DNA of 64,000 nt from Azoarcus sp. KH32C. GTDB taxonomy: Bacteria; Pseudomonadota; Gammaproteobacteria; Burkholderiales; Rhodocyclaceae. The notes under the pieces are model-generated. The model saw only the letters and a program-made list of their open reading frames with translations. It had not been told where the DNA came from and made no database searches. The stretch is from the NCBI RefSeq assembly GCF_000349945.1, contig NC_020516.1, positions 1,674,001 to 1,738,000 of the forward strand. The letters run 5' to 3'. Positions within the stretch are counted from its first letter, which is position 1, and each line of letters begins with the position of its first letter. Both the position numbers and the translations under genes were made by a program. Shown here in pieces: positions 10,832-20,400 of this stretch.

Positions 10832-11487
10832 TTTCGCGTCACCAGTCCGGCCGCCATCGCGTCGGTCGTCGGCAGCGGGCGCACGCCGCGGCAGTCGGTC
10901 GCGCGCAGCTCGCGCATCACCAGGTCCCCGGCCGAATCCGGCAGCATCGCGCGGAGATAGCGCGACAGGCTGATCAGTTGGCGGTTGTCGAGCGCGGTTT
11001 CGCAGCGGCCGCGGGCGTAGTCCTCGTCCGGCGGGAGCTGCGAGAAGCCAACGCGCGCCGCGTTGGGGCCGGGCGGAATGTGCCGTTCGGTGCCGGCGGC
11101 GAAGGCGATCAGGCAGGGCGTGAGGCAGGTGCTGCCGGGCGCGACGCGCGTGTTGAAGCCGCGGTTCCTGAGCATCGAGCCGATCGTGATCGCGGGGCCG
11201 ACCTGGCCATCGACGTTGTCGAGCACGAGCCACTTGGCCCCGCAGTTGCGCTTGGCCATGTCGGCCGTGACGAGCGACAGCGCGGAGACCGCCGCCGGGG
11301 TGATCTCGCCCGACAGCGTGACCTCGCATTCGGCGCCGCGCTGGCGCAGCGACATCGTGCCGTCCCTGTAGGGGAAGCTCTCCGAGTCGCGGGGCGCGGC
11401 GTGCTGGGAGGAGGGCGTCGCGCAGGCGGCAACGAGCAGGCAGCTGCCTGCGAAGGCGAGAAGGCGGCGGGGAAGGCCTGGAAGCAT
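10828..11487 (-). CDS. lipoprotein with ClpP/crotonase-like fold
   Basis: 219 residues. A lipoprotein signal is clear: basic start, hydrophobic stretch and lipobox LVAAC with Cys22. The mature part resembles the periplasmic proteins of the COG3904 group, which share a ClpP/crotonase-like fold: segments LSGEITPAAVSAL, WLVLDNVDGQVGPAITIG, NTRVAPGSTCLTPCLIAFAAG and ARVGFSQLP. No convincing serine-histidine catalytic pair can be assigned by eye, so enzymatic activity is uncertain. Convergent with the operon to its left, stop codons overlapping at 10828-10831. Its 146-base upstream region to 11633 holds nothing further that I can identify. Confidence 0.65.
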   Translation of the reverse strand: MLPGLPRRLLAFAGSCLLVAACATPSSQHAAPRDSESFPYRDGTMSLRQRGAECEVTLSGEITPAAVSALSLVTADMAKRNCGAKWLVLDNVDGQVGPAITIGSMLRNRGFNTRVAPGSTCLTPCLIAFAAGTERHIPPGPNAARVGFSQLPPDEDYARGRCETALDNRQLISLSRYLRAMLPDSAGDLVMRELRATDCRGVRPLPTTDAMAAGLVTRN

Positions 11488-11633
11488 TCGGGAAATCCTC
11501 GGTCGTCAGGGATGCCGTCCGCAGCGCACAGGGCGCCCGACGCAAAGCGGCGCCCACCATAGCACGGCTTCTCCCGCGCGCGCCGCGCGGGCCGGCGCCC
11601 TGTGTGACGCTTTGAACGATTACCGTCCGGAGT

Positions 11634-12560
11634 TCAGCCGGACGCGCTGCGTTCCCACGGCGGCACAGGGCTGAAGTGGTCCTCCAGCATCTGCAGGAAG
11701 ACGCGCACCTTCGGCAGGCGCACCCGGCTGGCCGGATAGCAGGCGTAGAGATGCTGGCCGTAAGTCGTGATCGGCAGGTATTCCTTGAGCACCTCGACGA
11801 GCGTGCCGCGGGCGACGTCGGGGCCGCACAGGTAGGTGGGCAGGATCGCGAGACCGTGGCCTTGCAGCACGGCCGCGTTGATGCTGTCGAGGTTGTTGAC
11901 CTGGAACTTGGCGCGGATAGGGACGGTGACGAGGGAGCCGCCGGGTGTCGCGAGCGTCCAGTCGGAGGGGCCGCGCATGCGCGTGAAGGCGAAGCACTCG
12001 TGGTGGGCGAGATCCTGCGGGACCTGCGGCACGCCGTGGCGGGCGAGGTAGTCCGGGCTGGCGCAGATCACGCGGCGGACCAGCGTGAGCTTGCGCGCGA
12101 CGACATTCTCGGGCGGCGCGTCGGTGAGGCGCAGCGCGATATCGACGTTCTCTTCGATGAGATCGACGCGCCGGTCTTCGAGGTCGAGCTCGCACTGCAC
12201 CAGCGGATGCTCGGCGGCGAACTGCGGCAGCAGCGGGGCGATCTGTAGGCGGCCGAAGGACACGGGGGCGGCGATGCGCAGGATGCCGCGCGGGATCTCG
12301 ACGAGGTTCTGCACCGCGAGCTCGGCGTCGCGCAGTTCTTCGAGCACCCGCAGCGCGTGCTCGTAGAAGACTTCGCCGGCGGGGGTGAGGTTCTGGCGGC
12401 GCGTCGTGCGTTCGATCAGGCGTGCGCCGAAGCTCTGTTCGAGTTCGGCGAGCTGCTTGCTGACCTGTGCGCGCGAGCAGTCGAGCCGTCGCGCCGCGGC
12501 GGCCATGCTGCCGAGGTCGACGGTCTTCACGAAGGCTTCCCAAGCGCCCAGCCAGCTCAT
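11634..12560 (-). CDS. LysR-family transcriptional regulator
   Basis: 308 residues, standard LysR length. The N-terminal winged helix-turn-helix occupies about 1-60 (FVKTVDLGSMAAAARRLDCS, then AQVSKQLAELEQSFG). The rest is the two-lobed periplasmic-binding-like effector domain with the CASPDYLARHG segment typical of the CrgA-like subgroup. It is divergent from the MaoC and MFS genes across about 100 bases, the usual arrangement for a LysR controlling its neighbour and itself. A perfect dyad at 12607-12623 in that spacer is a candidate site. The inducer is unknown. Confidence 0.93.
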   Translation of the reverse strand: MSWLGAWEAFVKTVDLGSMAAAARRLDCSRAQVSKQLAELEQSFGARLIERTTRRQNLTPAGEVFYEHALRVLEELRDAELAVQNLVEIPRGILRIAAPVSFGRLQIAPLLPQFAAEHPLVQCELDLEDRRVDLIEENVDIALRLTDAPPENVVARKLTLVRRVICASPDYLARHGVPQVPQDLAHHECFAFTRMRGPSDWTLATPGGSLVTVPIRAKFQVNNLDSINAAVLQGHGLAILPTYLCGPDVARGTLVEVLKEYLPITTYGQHLYACYPASRVRLPKVRVFLQMLEDHFSPVPPWERSASG

Positions 12561-12606
12561 TTGTCAATGATTCGTTGACGGTATCGCGACAGGATACTGC
12601 TATTTT

Positions 12607-12623
12607 GTTTCCCGTCGGGAAAC
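12607..12623. promoter_or_regulatory. candidate LysR operator dyad
   Basis: GTTTCCCGTCGGGAAAC is a perfect 8-base inverted repeat around one central base. It contains the T-N11-A pattern expected of LysR-type binding sites (T609 to A621). It lies between the divergent lysR and maoC genes, about 40 bases before the maoC start. Binding by this particular regulator is inferred from position. Confidence 0.5.
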
Positions 12624-12663
12624 TAAAGTAGCACTCGGTACGACCCCGATATTGGAGCCCATG

Positions 12664-13164
12664 ATGGAAGCCTCGATCCAGCGTAAACATTTCCTCGACG
12701 ATCTGCAGGTCGGCCAGCGTTTCACGAGCGGCACGCACCGCATGGACGAGGCGCAGATCCTGGCTTTCGCCGGTGAATTCGATCCGCAGGGCTTTCACTT
12801 GGACCACGAGGCCGCGGCGGCGAGCCTCTTCGGCGGGCTGGCGGCAAGCGGTTGGCATACGGCGGCGATTACGATGAAATTGCTGGTCGGCGGCGGGCTG
12901 CCGCTTGCCGGCGGGATCATCGGCGCGGGGGGCGAAATCAGCTGGCCGGGTCCGACGCGGCCGGACGACGTGCTGCGGGTCGTCGGCGAAGTCGTCGAGA
13001 TCGCGCCGTCGCGTTCGAAACCGGACCGCGGCATCGTCACGATGCGCTGCGAGACGCGCAACCAGCACGACGAAGTCCGGCAGGTGCTCGTCGCCAAGCT
13101 CGTCGTACCGCGCCGGCCCGCGCAGCAAGAGGCGGCCGCTTCCGACGTCCTCGAATCCGTCTGA
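12664..13164 (+). CDS. MaoC-like hot-dog dehydratase
   Basis: About 166 residues. A single hot-dog domain similar to MaoC/R-specific enoyl-CoA hydratases: FAGEFDPQGFHLD gives the Asp and His positions of the catalytic motif, followed by FGGLAASGWHTAAITMKLL and the SWPGPTRPDDVL strand. It probably hydrates or dehydrates an acyl-CoA or related thioester in the cytoplasm. ATG at 12664 is preferred because GGAG lies six bases upstream; ATG at 12661 and an upstream TTG at 12652 are alternatives. Followed after 22 bases by an MFS transporter, likely co-transcribed, and divergent from a LysR regulator. Confidence 0.82.
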   Translation: MEASIQRKHFLDDLQVGQRFTSGTHRMDEAQILAFAGEFDPQGFHLDHEAAAASLFGGLAASGWHTAAITMKLLVGGGLPLAGGIIGAGGEISWPGPTRPDDVLRVVGEVVEIAPSRSKPDRGIVTMRCETRNQHDEVRQVLVAKLVVPRRPAQQEAAASDVLESV

Positions 13165-13186
13165 ACCCAATATAACGAGAACAATA

Positions 13187-14404
13187 ATGCTACGTTCCCT
13201 CAACTCTCCCGGCGCGCTGATCACGACGCTCGCGGCCGCCGGCATCCTGATGGTGACGATGGGCGCCCGGCAGTCGATCGGGCTTTTCGTGTCGCCGCTC
13301 AACACCTCGACCGGGCTCGGCATCGCGAGCATCAGCTTCGCGCTGGCGGTGGGGCAGTTCATGTGGGGTGCGATCCAGCCGGTCGCCGGTGCGGTGGCGG
13401 ACAAATACGGTCCGGGCAAGGTGCTGGTCGCGGGTCTCTTGGTGCTCGCATTCGGCAGTGCGCTGACGCCGTGGATGGACTCCAGTTTCGGTCTCGTGCT
13501 GACGCTCGGCCTGCTGTCGGCGGCCGGTTCCGGAGCAGGCAGTTTCTCGGTGCTGATCGGCGCCGCGGCGCAGCGCCTGCCGCTTGCCGCGCGCGGCACG
13601 GCATCGGGCGTGATCAACGCGGGTGGTTCCTTCGGGCAATTCGTCTTCGCGCCGGTGCTGCAGAAGCTGATCCAGGCGCTGGGCTGGATGGGCGCGATGT
13701 GGTCGATGGCGGTGATGGTGCTTGCGGCGCTGCCGCTGATCCGCGTGCTGGTCAAGCCGGGCGCCGAAGCGCCCAGGCACGCCGCCGCAGACGGCAAGGG
13801 GCTCGGCCATGCGGTGCGCGAGGCGCTCGGCGACCGCAGCTACCTGCTGCTGCATGCGGGCTTCTTCACTTGCGGCTTCCATATCGCCTTCCTCGTGACG
13901 CACCTGCCGGGCGAAGTCGCGCTGTGCGGCTTGCCGCCGGGCGTCGCGAGCTGGTCGCTGGCGATCATCGGTCTGGCGAACATTGCAGGCAGCCTCTACG
14001 CGGGGTCCTGCATCGCGCGCTACCAGAGCAAGTACGTGTTGGCGGTGATGTATGCGTCGCGCGCGCTCTTGGTCGCCGTGTATCTGATGGCGCCGAAGAC
14101 CGCGATGACCTTTTACGTCTTCGCGGCAGGCCTGGGCTTCACGTGGCTCGCGACGGTGCCGCCGACCGCGGCGATCGTCGGCAAGCTCTTCGGCGTGCGC
14201 TACCTCGGCACGCTGTTCGGGCTGACGCTGCTGTCGCATCAGATCGGCGGCTTCCTCGGCGCCTATCTCGGCGGGCTGGCGATCGTGCGCTTCGGCGATT
14301 TCAGCTGGATGTGGTACGCGGACATGGCGCTGGCGGTGATGGCGGCGCTGGTGAATCTGCCGATCCGCGAGGCGTCGCCGCGCCAGGCGCTGGCGCCGGC
14401 CTGA
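13187..14404 (+). CDS. major facilitator superfamily transporter
   Basis: 405 residues with about 12 hydrophobic segments. MFS features are visible: GGSFGQFVFAPVLQ, the loop GAVADKYGPGKVL (MFS signature region after helix 2) and a basic central loop around residues 185-210. The sequence starts MLRSLNSPGALITTLAAAG; the ATG at 13187 has only a weak GAGA ribosome site. It follows the MaoC gene by 22 bases and is probably under the same LysR regulator. The pair suggests uptake and early breakdown of an organic acid, but the substrate cannot be named. Confidence 0.88.
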   Translation: MLRSLNSPGALITTLAAAGILMVTMGARQSIGLFVSPLNTSTGLGIASISFALAVGQFMWGAIQPVAGAVADKYGPGKVLVAGLLVLAFGSALTPWMDSSFGLVLTLGLLSAAGSGAGSFSVLIGAAAQRLPLAARGTASGVINAGGSFGQFVFAPVLQKLIQALGWMGAMWSMAVMVLAALPLIRVLVKPGAEAPRHAAADGKGLGHAVREALGDRSYLLLHAGFFTCGFHIAFLVTHLPGEVALCGLPPGVASWSLAIIGLANIAGSLYAGSCIARYQSKYVLAVMYASRALLVAVYLMAPKTAMTFYVFAAGLGFTWLATVPPTAAIVGKLFGVRYLGTLFGLTLLSHQIGGFLGAYLGGLAIVRFGDFSWMWYADMALAVMAALVNLPIREASPRQALAPA

Positions 14405-14516
14405 ATCCGGAATTGGAGGATGTTTTCCCGCCTGTTCGGCAAAGTGAGCGGGCGGGGCCGGGCGTAATCTGGCGTCGTGGGGCAGGAAGATGCCCCGGTC
14501 GCCGGAGGGCACGAAA

Positions 14517-14684
14517 ATGGACATCCAATATCTGGAATGCGACTTCGAGGTCATCGACCTCGACGAGCAATCGGAACCCGATTGCGACGCGGCCGACGAA
14601 GCCGCCGCACGGGCGGAGGCCACGTTCATGGCCTGGTTCACGGACTTGAACGGGTGCTGCCGCGTGTCGGCTTCGACGAACTGA
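14517..14684 (+). CDS. small acidic hypothetical protein
   Basis: 55 residues, rich in Asp and Glu in the first half (CDFEVIDLDEQSEPDCDAAD) and containing Cys residues at both ends. GGAGGG lies seven bases before the ATG at 14517, which is why this start is preferred to an earlier in-frame ATG at 14490. No signal peptide or membrane segment. I do not recognise a family. Nearest neighbours are the MFS gene 112 bases upstream and a secreted repeat protein downstream, with no sign of shared function. Confidence 0.5.
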   Translation: MDIQYLECDFEVIDLDEQSEPDCDAADEAAARAEATFMAWFTDLNGCCRVSASTN

Positions 14685-14960
14685 GCGTCGGCTACGGCGC
14701 CGTCCCCCATCGGCTGGGGCTTATGCCCAAGTGGGTGGGCGAGATGGCGCATCGCGCGCCTCGCCGCCGTCGGCCACCCGCGCGGCAACTTCTTCTAAAT
14801 TCATCTTTCTCGAATAAATACAACCGCTTGTCGAAGCGATCCGGATTCCGTGTGCACGTGGTACGGCGGATGCATAGTGAAGGACAGGGCATGCAAGATG
14901 CCTTGAGCGGCGAGCGTGACACCGCGCTCGCAGTTGATCCGACACCCGCAGGAGAGAGAG

Positions 14961-15266
14961 ATGAACACCACAGCGCAAAACCTGGCCGTACTGGCCGCCA
15001 TGCTCGGACTGTGCGTTTCGAGCGCCTATGCTGCAAGCGCTCCCGATCAGGGAGGCAGCGCCCGGATTTCCGGCGTCACCGTGGAAAGCCCGCTGGCCCG
15101 CAAAGGGGCCGACGATCCGCCTCCCGCGCCGGGATGCGACGATCACGGCACCGACCTGTGCCAGAGCGAGCTCGCGAAGAACGGCGCGGACGATCCGATG
15201 CCGCAGCCCGGCTGCGACGATCATGGCACGGACCTCTGCCTGACGCCGACTGCGATCGAAACCTGA
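14961..15266 (+). CDS. small secreted protein with a duplicated Cys motif
   Basis: 101 residues. A signal peptide is clear, with a hydrophobic core and probable cleavage after SSAYA (residue about 24). The mature part carries two copies of a roughly 25-residue unit, each with GADDP, then GCDDHGTDLC, giving four cysteines in all, which could form two disulfides or bind metal. GGAGAGAG sits directly upstream of the ATG. A 276-base spacer precedes it, AT-rich around 14800-14825 and probably holding its promoter, and a strong terminator follows, so it is a single-gene unit. I do not recognise a family. Confidence 0.75.
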   Translation: MNTTAQNLAVLAAMLGLCVSSAYAASAPDQGGSARISGVTVESPLARKGADDPPPAPGCDDHGTDLCQSELAKNGADDPMPQPGCDDHGTDLCLTPTAIET

Positions 15267-15280
15267 GACAAGCCCTTCCG

Positions 15281-15313
15281 GCCGGCCTCGCAGCTGCGAA
15301 AGGCCGGCTTTCT
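15281..15313 (+). terminator. Rho-independent terminator of the small secreted protein gene
   Basis: GCCGGCCT at 15281-15288 pairs perfectly with AGGCCGGC at 15301-15308, closing a 12-base loop that itself holds a CGCAGCTGCG dyad, and is followed by TTTCTT. It begins 14 bases after the stop codon. Confidence 0.75.
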
Positions 15314-15438
15314 TCCTCCATTCCGCCTCCTCCTGCGGCCGATCCGCGGGGGAGGCTACGTTTGCTTGCCAGCGGCATTTGACCGACGGCGTGCTGCTCG
15401 GCGACACTCCTCGGCAGTCGTTCCCGAGGGGTGCGGAG

Positions 15439-16308
15439 ATGAGTGACGGCGATGGTGTGAAGCTTCCCGGCGTCGATGCGGCGCTCGCGGAATCGCTGGC
15501 GAAGATCGAGATCCCGCCGCGTCCGGCGATCCTGGACCACGTGATGGCGGAGATGCAGGCCGACGAGCCGGACTACCGCCGCCTGTCGAGCCTGATCACG
15601 TCCGACGTCGGCCTCGCGGCGTGGCTCGTGAAGACCGCGAACGCGCCGATCTTCGGCTTCCGCGTGAAGGCGCAGACGGTGCGCGATGCGCTGATGCGGC
15701 TCGGCCTGCTGATGGTGCTGCGCACGGTTGCCGCCTATGGCGTGCGTCAGGCCTTGCCCGAGAACCCGGCGCTGGCGGGATTCTGGGACACCTCGGCGCG
15801 CGTCGCGCACCTGTGCGCATGGCTTGCCCGGGAGCTCGGGGTCAAGGAGGGCGTGCGCGCCGAGGACGCCTACACCTACGGGTTGTTCCGCGACTGCGGA
15901 ATCGCCGTGCTGATGCGCGTGAATCCGAACTATGCCGCGACGCTCGCTGCGGCGACGGCCGAGCCGGTCAAGGCCTTTACCGAAGTCGAGTCGGAGCGCC
16001 TGGGCCTCAATCATGCGATGGTGGGCAGCATCATGGCGCGCAGCTGGTATCTGCCCGAGCCGATGTGCGAGGCGATCCTGTTCCACCACGAGATCGCCGC
16101 ATCGACGCTCGTCGGTCTGTCGCGCGCAGGCTACCGGCTTGCGGCGCTGGCGCAGTTGGCGGAGTGGCTGCAAGGCAGACACTCGCTTGCGGTCGACCGC
16201 GAGTGGAAGAAGCAGGGCGGCGCGGTGCTCAGCCGGCTGGAACTGACGCCGCAGCGCGTCGAGGAGCTGCAGTCGGGCGCGGCGGACGTGCTCGCGCAGG
16301 TGGAGTGA
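15439..16308 (+). CDS. HDOD domain protein
   Basis: 289 residues from the ATG at 15439, chosen because GAGGGG lies just upstream; an upstream in-frame start at 15379 would add 20 residues of unlikely sequence. The HDOD domain spans about 25-230: IPPRPAILDHVMAEM, LITSDVGLAAWLVKTAN, a FRDCGIAVLM segment and FHHEIAAS. HDOD proteins are HD-fold proteins without phosphodiesterase activity that usually act as scaffolds in c-di-GMP, chemotaxis or stress signalling. No further output domain is attached. An HtrA-like protease follows after 17 bases and may be co-transcribed. Confidence 0.85.
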   Translation: MSDGDGVKLPGVDAALAESLAKIEIPPRPAILDHVMAEMQADEPDYRRLSSLITSDVGLAAWLVKTANAPIFGFRVKAQTVRDALMRLGLLMVLRTVAAYGVRQALPENPALAGFWDTSARVAHLCAWLARELGVKEGVRAEDAYTYGLFRDCGIAVLMRVNPNYAATLAAATAEPVKAFTEVESERLGLNHAMVGSIMARSWYLPEPMCEAILFHHEIAASTLVGLSRAGYRLAALAQLAEWLQGRHSLAVDREWKKQGGAVLSRLELTPQRVEELQSGAADVLAQVE

Positions 16309-16325
16309 ATTGAAAGAGGCAAGAC

Positions 16326-17477
16326 ATGAATCATGAGCCCCGCCGGCGCGGGCGGACCGGGGGCGCCGCGTCGACGCGCTTCCTGTGGATCGCACTGGCG
16401 ATCGCCCTGCTGGTGATCTTCTGGCAGGAGCTGCCCTTTGTCGGCAGCCTATTTTCATCGACGAAGAGCGAACCGCGACTCGTGACCGCGCGCGGCGATC
16501 TCGCGGCAGACGAACGCAGCACGATCGAGCTGTTCGAGAATTCGCGCGGCTCAGTCGTGTACATCACGACCTCCTCCCAGGTGCGCGACTTCTGGACACG
16601 CAACGTCTTCACCGTGCCGCGCGGCACCGGCTCGGGCTTCATCTGGGACGAGGCCGGCCACGTCGTGACCAACTTCCATGTGATCCGGGAGGCGAACGAG
16701 GCGACGGTGAAGCTCGCCGACGGTCGCGAGTTCCGCGCCGCACTGGTCGGCGTATCGCCCGCGCACGACATCGCGGTGCTGCGTATCGGCGTCGGCTTCA
16801 AGGGGCCGCTGCCGGTGCCGATCGGCAGCAGCCACGACCTGAAGGTGGGGCAGAAGGTGTTCGCGATCGGCAACCCCTTCGGCCTGGACTGGACGCTGAC
16901 GACCGGCATCATCTCGGCGCTCGACCGTTCGCTGCCGGCGGAAGACGGTCCGTCGATCGAACACCTGATCCAGACCGACGCGGCGATCAACCCGGGCAAC
17001 TCGGGCGGGCCGCTGCTCGATTCGGCCGGACGCCTGATCGGGATCAACACGGCGATCTACAGCCCGAGCGGGGCGAGCGTCGGGATCGGTTTCGCGGTGC
17101 CGGTCGATACCGTGAATCGCGTCGTGCCCGAGCTGATCAGCAAGGGCAAGTACATCCGTCCGGTGCTCGGCGTCGCGATCGACGAGGGGATCAACGAGCA
17201 GCTGACCAAGGCGCTGGGCGTCAAGGGCGTCGTGCTGCTGCGGGTCGGGCCGGGCACGGCTGCCGCTGAGGCGGGGCTGCGCGGGGCGACGGTGACGCGC
17301 GACGGCGGGGTGATTCCCGGCGATATCATCGTCGAGCTCGAGGGCAAGCCGGTCGAGTCGGTCGGCAAGCTGCTCGCGCTGATCGACGACTACAAGATCG
17401 GCGACACGGTCAAGCTCACGGTGCTGCGCGACCAGGCGCGGCGCGAGGTGAACGTGACGCTGCAGCCGGGCACCTGA
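16326..17477 (+). CDS. HtrA/DegP-like membrane-anchored serine protease
   Basis: 383 residues. One N-terminal membrane anchor (about 18-40) keeps the protease domain in the periplasm, a DegS-like arrangement. The trypsin-fold triad is complete: His118 in TNFHVI, Asp148 in AHDIAVLRI and Ser226 in GNSGGP. One C-terminal PDZ domain (about 270-380) follows, with GVKGVVLLRVGPGTAAAEAGLRG. It likely degrades or senses misfolded envelope proteins. The gene converges on the large CHAT protein gene with only 17 bases between the stops. Confidence 0.9.
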   Translation: MNHEPRRRGRTGGAASTRFLWIALAIALLVIFWQELPFVGSLFSSTKSEPRLVTARGDLAADERSTIELFENSRGSVVYITTSSQVRDFWTRNVFTVPRGTGSGFIWDEAGHVVTNFHVIREANEATVKLADGREFRAALVGVSPAHDIAVLRIGVGFKGPLPVPIGSSHDLKVGQKVFAIGNPFGLDWTLTTGIISALDRSLPAEDGPSIEHLIQTDAAINPGNSGGPLLDSAGRLIGINTAIYSPSGASVGIGFAVPVDTVNRVVPELISKGKYIRPVLGVAIDEGINEQLTKALGVKGVVLLRVGPGTAAAEAGLRGATVTRDGGVIPGDIIVELEGKPVESVGKLLALIDDYKIGDTVKLTVLRDQARREVNVTLQPGT

Positions 17478-17494
17478 TCCGGGGGCAATTCCAA

Positions 17495-20400
17495 TCACGC
17501 GTCCGCGAGCGCGCCGGCCAGGTCGTCGAGGATCTCCGCACGGTGCGCATCGCCCGCTTGCGCGCGCAGCCGCGTGAAGCGTGCGAGCAGCACGATCTGG
17601 CGGACCACGGAATCGAACTTCCGCCGGCTGCGCGGGATCTGCGCGATCGCGTCGTCGTACAGGCTGGCGAGGTGCTGGCCGTCTTCGCTGTCCAGACCGT
17701 CGAAGAGGCGGGCGGTGAGTTCGGCGTCGGCCGGCTTCACGGCGTTGAAGAAATCCCCGCTTTGCGCGAAGAGCCGGCGCGCGACCTGGGCACAGGCGGC
17801 CGCCTGGCGCGCGACCTGGTCGTGGCGGGCGGGGTCGTCGGCTTCGAGCAGCAGCCAGTCGAGCTGCAGGCGGTTGATCGTCGGGTAGGGATCGAAACCC
17901 GGCTGGTCCGGCGGGCATTCGGCGCTGGCGTAGGCGTTGCGGGCTTCTTCGAGGATGGGGTGGACCTCCGCCCAGCTGCCCGTGAGGGCGACGACGGCGG
18001 CCTTGCGCTTGAGTGCGCTGCCGAGTACGGCGTAGCGATCCATGTTGCGGACCGGGGCGGTTTCTTCCGCGCCGGCGTGCGTCGCAGCCAAGGCGATGAG
18101 GCCGCGCAGGCGGCGGATTGCGGCCTCGATGAGCTTGATGTCGCCGATCGCTTCGCCGCGGCGCGCTTCGAGGTTGGCGAGCTGTTCGACGATGCGCACC
18201 GGAACCCGGCCGGAGAGGTCCTGCGCTGCGAGCGCGTGAGCGTAGGCCGTGCAGGCGTGTTCGAAGCCTTCGCTGCCGAGTTCCGCATAGATCGCGCCGA
18301 CTGCGGCCTGGACTTCCGGCAGATCCCTCCATGCCGGCGGGACGTGGCCGAAGATGGCGGCGAGCTGGAGATCGACGGTCGCGACGCTGCGGCGGTCGTA
18401 GCCGAGGTCGGTACGCATGCCGTTGAGGAAATCGACGAGCTCGATTGGCGAGACGAGTCCGGTCGGCGCCTCGCTGGGCTTGGCGTCGGTGGGCGGATCG
18501 AGCATGTATTGCGGGTCGCCGTAGGCCTGGTAGGCACCCCAGGTGTTGTTCTGCGAATACTGTTCCCAGGTCGCGAGGCGAGCGGTGAAGACAGCCTTGC
18601 CGAAGGGCTGGCTCTGGCGCACGAAGGCTTCGAAGAAGCGGGTCGCAAAGAGCGTCGCGGCGGCGTCGTTGACCTGCCAGCCGGCCGCGACGACGCAGCG
18701 CACGCCGATCTCGATGAGCTCGCGCGCGAGGCTGTAGGCAAGGCGGTTCGCCGTTTCGGGGGAAACGCTCATCGCGCCGAGGTGACAGCAGTTGAGGAAC
18801 ACGAGTTCGGGCACGATTTCCATCTGGCTCACTTCGGCGGCGGTGAGCAGCATGCCGCCGGAGAGCACGACCCCAGTGCGGGCCTTGCCGTCGCGGGCCT
18901 CGGCCTGAAAGACGCCGTGCGCGGCGATCACGAGGACCTTGCAGGGCTGGCGGAAGAGCCGCGCGAAGATGTCGAGCGCTTCGAGCCCTTCGCCGTAATT
19001 GACGTCGTAGCCGCATTCGCCGAGGAGGTCGCGTACCGCGGCCCCTTCGGCCGCAGCGCCGGGGAGGTCGGGCAGGCGGTTGTCCGCCTCGGGCGGGATG
19101 GGCTGGGACGCCTTGCCGAACTTCGTGAAGTAGCCCCGGGTCGAGGGGTTGGCGATCACGCACGCGACCTTGCGCGTGACGCTCAGCGGATTGCGGCGAT
19201 AGCGTGTGGTGGCGAACTGGCGGACCATCGCGGTGCGCACCGCCATCGGCAGATCGTCGGCCTGCAGCATTTCCCACGGCAGGTTCGCCGTATAGCCGTC
19301 GACGACGAGCACGAGCTGGTCCGCTTCGCGCGCGCTCGCCTTGAAGTCGAGCGGCACCATCAGCTGGAACAGCGTGCGTGAGAGATCCGCGTCGTACTGG
19401 TCGTGCGTGATCGCGTTGCCGACCAGCGCCTCGATGAGACCGGGCTGGCGTTGCTGGACGACGCTCTCGGCGCGGGCGCGTTCCGACAGGAAGACGTACT
19501 TCAGGAACTCGGCGACGGGCTCGCCCTTCGTGGTTTCCTTCAGCGGCGCCGGCGGGAGCGTGGCTTCCCCGGAGGGAAGACTCTCGGGCTGATCGGCGGC
19601 GGTCACCAGCAGGCGTGGCCAATAGTCGGAGCGCGCCGACGCTGCCAGGCGCGGCCGCGCGCCTTCGCCTTCGTACAGCACGTCGGCTGCCTGGATGCGC
19701 GCTTCGAGGCGGCGCAGCTCGCTCGCCATGCGCTGCGGCAGCGCAGTGACCGCGCGGGCCGCAGTGAGCGCGGTGTCGAGGTAGAGTTCGATGAATTCGA
19801 GGCGCGCGACGCGCAGGTGCGTGAGCGGCATCGCTTCGGCGAACTGGCGGTTCGCCGCGAGCACGCCGCGCACGATCATCTCGATCGAGTCGTCGACGCT
19901 GATGTGGGTCGTCGAGTTGAAGCCGATCAGCAGGCTTGCGAGCGTCAGTTCGCTGTCGGCGGGGGCGACGTCGGTCGGTTCGTCGCGTCTTGCGCCCTGG
20001 CGGTCGTGCGCCAGCAGCAGGAAGCGCAGAACGCCGGCGCGCACGGTTTCGGCAATGTCCGCCGCGGAGAGCGCGCCGAAGCGTCCGAGCCCGACGATCA
20101 CGGCGCCCCGGCCGGTGCCGCGCAGGCGGTCTTCGTTGCCGCGCGCCTGCAGCACGAAGGCGCTGGAGCCGATCTCGCCGGCGTACACGCCGAGCCGTTC
20201 GCGCTGGCGCAGCGCGCCGCCGACGAGGTAGCGGTCGATCGTGCCCTCGGCGCCGGAGATCGCATCGCCGAGGTAGTGGCCGCAGAGCAGGGGTTGGCGG
20301 GCGAAGCGCAGGTCCATCGCGGTGACGCAGACCTGCAGCGGGCGGACCGCGGTGACGGGCTTGCGCCGCCGCGGGCGCGATCCGACGACGCTGCGCGCGA

